From an uncultured Gammaproteobacteria bacterium (GTDB lineage Bacteria > Pseudomonadota > Gammaproteobacteria > Pseudomonadales > Azotimanducaceae): a stretch of 5,296 nt of DNA. How positions within the stretch are numbered: position 1 is the first letter of the stretch; each line of letters begins with the position of its first letter. The notes under the pieces were generated by a model, which made no database searches, was not told the DNA's origin, and saw only the letters and a list, made by a program, of their open reading frames with translations. Of this stretch, positions 4,220 through 5,296 are shown piece by piece. The stretch lies in the NCBI GenBank assembly GCA_913043075.1, contig CAJWLI010000119.1, forward strand, positions 1 to 5,296, read 5' to 3'. The position numbers and the translations under genes were made by a program.

Positions 4220-5296
4220 ATGTCGCAGATAAATATTGTGGGCGCTGGTTTATCGGGGCTAAGTTTTGCGATAAAGGCAAGGTTAGGTGGCGAAAATGTA
4301 ACCTTGTTTGACAAATCAGCAGCTCCCATCATGAGTTCTGGGCTATCTTCCAATGTGATTTCTATTAACAAAAGGTCCGCTCGATTTTTGAAAAGTTTGG
4401 GAGTGTTAGACCGGCTAGAAGATTCCTCCAGAACCAATTTCCATGAAATAGTTGTCAATGATTCTGATGGTATTGGGCGAGTTAGGTTCTCTTCCAAAGC
4501 TCTCCAAGAGGATTATTTGGGCTTCATAATCGAAGCGGATGCGCTCAGACACGCAATGTTAGAACTAGCAAAAAGTTTAGATATTCAGATCTTTTGGCAA
4601 TATCCATTTGCTCTAGATCTTTTGAAATGCGATCTCTTTGTCGGAGCGGATGGTCCAAATTCTGCTGCACGGCAGGCTCTTGGAATGAAAACGTTGCAAT
4701 ATCCCTATGCTCAGTCTGCCAACGTCTGCATTGTTGAAGCTACTAAACCAATTGAAGGTGCTGCATTTCAGTGGTTTGGAAAAGAAGGGCCTTTAGCCCT
4801 TCTTCCCCTCTCCCAATCTGGTAAGTTCGCGGTAGTATGGTCATCCCCACAGGATTTTGGGACAGAATCAGATGATTATTTTGAAAAGGAGATAAATCGA
4901 AGAACGCGGGGAGATCTTGGAAAACTTAAGGTTTCAACCAAACGTCGTTGTTTCCCATTACAACAAAAACATGCGTTGAAGTATGTCTTAGACGGAGTCG
5001 CTTTGATCGGGGATTCTGCCCACACGATTCACCCGTTAGCAGGTCAGGGAGGAAACCTAGGTTTTGCAGACGCAGAGGTTCTAGCAGCCGAGATCTCATT
5101 GTCAAAAATCGAGGGGTTAGATCTTCCAAATAACAAGATCTTGCGGCGTTATCAACGAAAGAGGCGCTCAGAAGCGTTGATGTTTGGGCTGACTATGGAG
5201 GCATTCCATAGATTTTATGGTTCTCGAAATCCAGGTGTCCAGCTGGTTCGATCATTGGGAATGAATCACGTACAAGAGAATGATCATCTAAAGCGT
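4220..5296 (+). CDS. UbiH/UbiI/Coq6-family FAD-dependent hydroxylase (3' end outside window)
   Basis: The frame is open for 359 codons from ATG 4220 to the window edge. The family uses FAD, NADPH-derived electrons and O2 to hydroxylate the aromatic ring of ubiquinone precursors at the inner face of the membrane. Visible motifs are the FAD dinucleotide-binding loop VGAGLSG at residues 7-13 with an acidic end to strand 2 (LFDK, Asp31), the GADGPNSAAR motif at 142-151, a GPLALLPLS segment at 190-198, and GDSAHTIHPLAGQGGNLGFADAE at 264-286, which contacts FAD ribitol and flavin. LGFADA and the RRYQRKRR segment (309-316) recall UbiI more than UbiH, but I cannot separate them. Family members have about 390-400 residues; the end looks 15-35 residues away. 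Two oddities are the short stretch before the DG motif and Asn45 where Arg is usual (see findings). It follows ygfB directly, without the usual pepP, and is probably co-transcribed. Confidence 0.9.
   Translation, partial: MSQINIVGAGLSGLSFAIKARLGGENVTLFDKSAAPIMSSGLSSNVISINKRSARFLKSLGVLDRLEDSSRTNFHEIVVNDSDGIGRVRFSSKALQEDYLGFIIEADALRHAMLELAKSLDIQIFWQYPFALDLLKCDLFVGADGPNSAARQALGMKTLQYPYAQSANVCIVEATKPIEGAAFQWFGKEGPLALLPLSQSGKFAVVWSSPQDFGTESDDYFEKEINRRTRGDLGKLKVSTKRRCFPLQQKHALKYVLDGVALIGDSAHTIHPLAGQGGNLGFADAEVLAAEISLSKIEGLDLPNNKILRRYQRKRRSEALMFGLTMEAFHRFYGSRNPGVQLVRSLGMNHVQENDHLKR

Noticed and set aside
4201..5133. Open frames of 98 and 67 codons (minus) and 61 codons (plus) in the hydroxylase region
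   Set aside because: The hydroxylase frame from 4220 runs unbroken to the edge with FAD motifs; these frames are its shadows.
1..5296. A hidden novel system such as a defence island, toxin-antitoxin pair, retron, CRISPR array or mobile element
   Set aside because: All substantial coding space is occupied by recognisable housekeeping families; I see no direct repeats, transposase, reverse transcriptase, integrase or unexplained large frame.

Overview
The window looks like ordinary chromosomal housekeeping DNA from a gammaproteobacterium with a moderately low GC content (sampled lines of coding sequence run from about 33 to 53 %, so roughly 40-45 % by eye). The lineage call rests on the block ygfB - zapA-associated coiled-coil gene - zapA - 6S RNA - ygfA, followed on the other side by a ubiquinone-type FAD hydroxylase. 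This is the arrangement known from Pseudomonas and other gammaproteobacteria. I cannot name a genus.

Left part (1-1576, + strand): the last 135 codons of a transketolase gene run directly into pgk (phosphoglycerate kinase) with a TGATG one-base overlap. Both enzymes belong to central carbon metabolism. The erythrose-4-phosphate or glyceraldehyde-3-phosphate dehydrogenase gene that often sits between them in related bacteria is absent here. Middle part (1596-3558, - strand, read right to left): a small coiled-coil protein of the TIGR02449 type, zapA (FtsZ-ring factor), the 6S RNA gene ssrS with its own clear sigma70-type promoter, ygfA (5-formyltetrahydrofolate cyclo-ligase) starting about 9 bases after the estimated 6S 3' end, and def (peptide deformylase). 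Def and pgk converge with only 19 bases between stop codons. YgfA and Def are linked by formyl-folate chemistry: YgfA recycles 5-formyl-THF, and Def removes the formyl group that formyl-THF supplies to initiator Met-tRNA. Right part (3647-5296, + strand): ygfB (UPF0149), then, 30 bases later, a UbiH/UbiI/Coq6-family flavin hydroxylase that is open to the window edge. The pepP gene usual between them is missing.

I see no mobile element, CRISPR array, tRNA, rRNA, toxin-antitoxin pair or defence-like cluster, and nothing that amounts to a new system. The items worth a second look are small: a 12-bp palindrome filling most of the 6S promoter spacer, a 7-4-7 inverted repeat between the divergent coiled-coil and ygfB genes, a def leader whose Shine-Dalgarno is separated from the ATG by a small A/T hairpin, and a hydroxylase with a shortened FAD-domain segment and an Arg-to-Asn change at a usually conserved position. 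There is no gene-free stretch over 300 bases; the longest, 2781-3015, holds the 6S gene and its promoter.
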